Positions 6,795 through 7,263 of a DNA stretch of 7,263 nucleotides are shown piece after piece. Position 1 is the first letter of the stretch; every line of letters starts with the position of its first letter. Where the stretch lies: positions 1 through 7,263 of the forward strand of contig JALOTR010000127.1 of the NCBI GenBank assembly GCA_025457805.1, read 5' to 3'. This DNA comes from Akkermansiaceae bacterium (GTDB taxonomy: Bacteria > Verrucomicrobiota > Verrucomicrobiia > Verrucomicrobiales > Akkermansiaceae). The notes beneath the pieces were generated by a model. That model saw nothing but the letters and a program-made list of their open reading frames with translations, ran no database searches and had not been told where the DNA came from. Both the position numbers and the translations under genes were made by a program.

Positions 6795-6854
6795 GCTAAG
6801 AATTATGGATTGTTTGCTTTGCTAAGACAACCAAATAGTTTACAAAAGCTTAGA
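6795..6854. repeat. Three near-identical heptamers spanning the divergent promoter region
   Basis: GCTAAGA occurs at 6795-6801 and 6821-6827, and the one-base variant GCTTAGA at 6848-6854; start-to-start distances are 26 and 27 bp. Read on the minus strand they are TCTAAGC, TCTTAGC and TCTTAGC. The middle copy overlaps the predicted -35 box, and the lowest-coordinate one lies just downstream of the -10 box. The third ends one base before the sugar transferase start codon, so a protein bound here could affect both directions. The regular spacing suggests an operator, but three short matches in an AT-rich stretch may also be chance. Confidence 0.3.
6802..6830 (-). promoter_or_regulatory. Predicted sigma70-type promoter for the STAS-led operon
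   Basis: On the minus strand, TTGTCT (6830-6825) and CATAAT (6807-6802) are separated by exactly 17 bp. This matches the -35 consensus at 4 of 6 and the -10 consensus at 5 of 6 positions. Transcription would start near 6795, leaving a leader of about 180 nt before the ATG at 6613. It is the best promoter-like pair I found in the divergent region by eye. On the plus strand only a weak pair (TTGCTT 6814-6819, TAGTTT 6836-6841) was seen for the sugar transferase gene. Confidence 0.5.
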
Positions 6855-6855
6855 G

Positions 6856-7263
6856 ATGAACGTCGATCCGGCCGAATACTGGAGCCAAGTCAATCAGGAT
6901 GGAAACATCGCGCGCTGGAGTCGCAATACCCGGCGCAAGATGGCGATGTGGCGTGCCACGATCCTGCTCGCCCGCGCCTTGAAACGCGGATTGGACATCG
7001 TGGGTTCCATCGGGGCCTTGTGTGCCTTTTCGCCGATTTTCCTGCTCACCGCCCTTTTGATCAAAATCGAGGACCGCGGCCCGGTCTTCTTCTGCCAGAA
7101 GCGGGTGGGGGCCGGTGGGCGGCTTTTCGGCATGTGGAAGTTCCGTTCGATGGTCGTCAATGCGGACAAGATCAAGGACCAGCTTCTCACCGAAAACCAG
7201 CACGGCCAGGCCGGAGTGACCTTCAAGATGAAAAACGACCCACGCATCACCAAGGTGGGAAAA
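6856..7263 (+). CDS. Bacterial sugar transferase (monotopic phosphoglycosyl transferase), cut by right edge
   Basis: The first 136 codons of an undecaprenyl-phosphate sugar phosphotransferase, the enzyme type that starts repeat-unit synthesis by moving a sugar-1-phosphate from UDP-sugar to undecaprenyl phosphate at the inner membrane. A charged N-terminal segment (about 1-40) precedes ARALKRGLDIVGSIGAL (39-55) and a hydrophobic stretch to about 69, the re-entrant membrane helix of this family. Then come GPVFFCQKRVG (75-85), MWKFRSM (93-99) and NDPRITKVGK (127-136), all typical of Bac_transf proteins. The catalytic Asp-Glu motif (usually in SLDELPQ) would follow just past the edge. No preceding multi-helix domain is present, so it is the short type, unlike WcaJ-like long forms. 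The ATG at 6856 is the only upstream-most ATG in frame (TAA at 6823-6825) and has only AGAG next to it. It is divergent from the operon, sharing a 242-bp promoter region. Confidence 0.9.
   Translation, partial: MNVDPAEYWSQVNQDGNIARWSRNTRRKMAMWRATILLARALKRGLDIVGSIGALCAFSPIFLLTALLIKIEDRGPVFFCQKRVGAGGRLFGMWKFRSMVVNADKIKDQLLTENQHGQAGVTFKMKNDPRITKVGK

Noticed and set aside
1..7263. CRISPR arrays, tRNA or rRNA genes, insertion sequences and attachment sites
   Set aside because: I found no regularly repeated spacer pattern, tRNA-like cloverleaf, transposase motif or flanking direct repeats by eye; almost all bases lie in coding sequence.

Overview
The window is part of a cell-surface polysaccharide biosynthesis locus. 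Five complete genes and one gene cut by the left edge run on the minus strand as a tightly packed operon. One further gene, cut by the right edge, diverges from it on the plus strand. Base composition looks moderately GC-rich and most starts lack a strong Shine-Dalgarno sequence. Together with the gene mix (WecG/TagA glycosyltransferase, two GT4 enzymes, Wzx-type flippase, STAS proteins, polyprenyl-phosphate sugar transferase), this suggests an environmental Gram-negative bacterium, perhaps of the Planctomycetota-Verrucomicrobiota group. The taxonomic guess is weak inference and nothing here proves it.

Layout in transcription order on the minus strand: a single-domain STAS (anti-sigma-factor-antagonist-like) protein (6613-6296); a Pol-beta-fold nucleotidyltransferase-like protein with a TTG start (6262-5159); a GT4 glycosyltransferase (5162-3927); a WecG/TagA/CpsF glycosyltransferase fused to two C-terminal STAS domains (3930-2470); a second GT4 glycosyltransferase (2473-1325); and a Wzx-like flippase running off the left edge (1319-1). 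Three successive junctions are 4-bp ATGA stop/start overlaps and the last gap is 5 bp, so translation is probably coupled. On the plus strand, a bacterial sugar transferase (monotopic phosphoglycosyl transferase) starts at 6856 and is cut before its expected catalytic Asp-Glu motif.

The 242-bp divergent intergenic region (6614-6855) holds a good sigma70-type promoter for the operon (TTGTCT, 17 bp, CATAAT on the minus strand). Three copies of a TCTWAGC heptamer with near-regular spacing surround it. The predicted leader of about 180 nt carries several hairpins and a 7-nt element that can pair with either of two identical partners.

Proposed joint function: the divergent sugar transferase primes undecaprenyl phosphate, the WecG-like and GT4 enzymes extend the lipid-linked oligosaccharide, and the flippase exports it for Wzy-type polymerisation outside this window. 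The unusual part is regulatory. Three STAS domains, two of them welded to a glycosyltransferase, sit in one operon with no visible kinase or phosphatase. This suggests phospho-switch or partner-binding control of polysaccharide assembly at the protein level.
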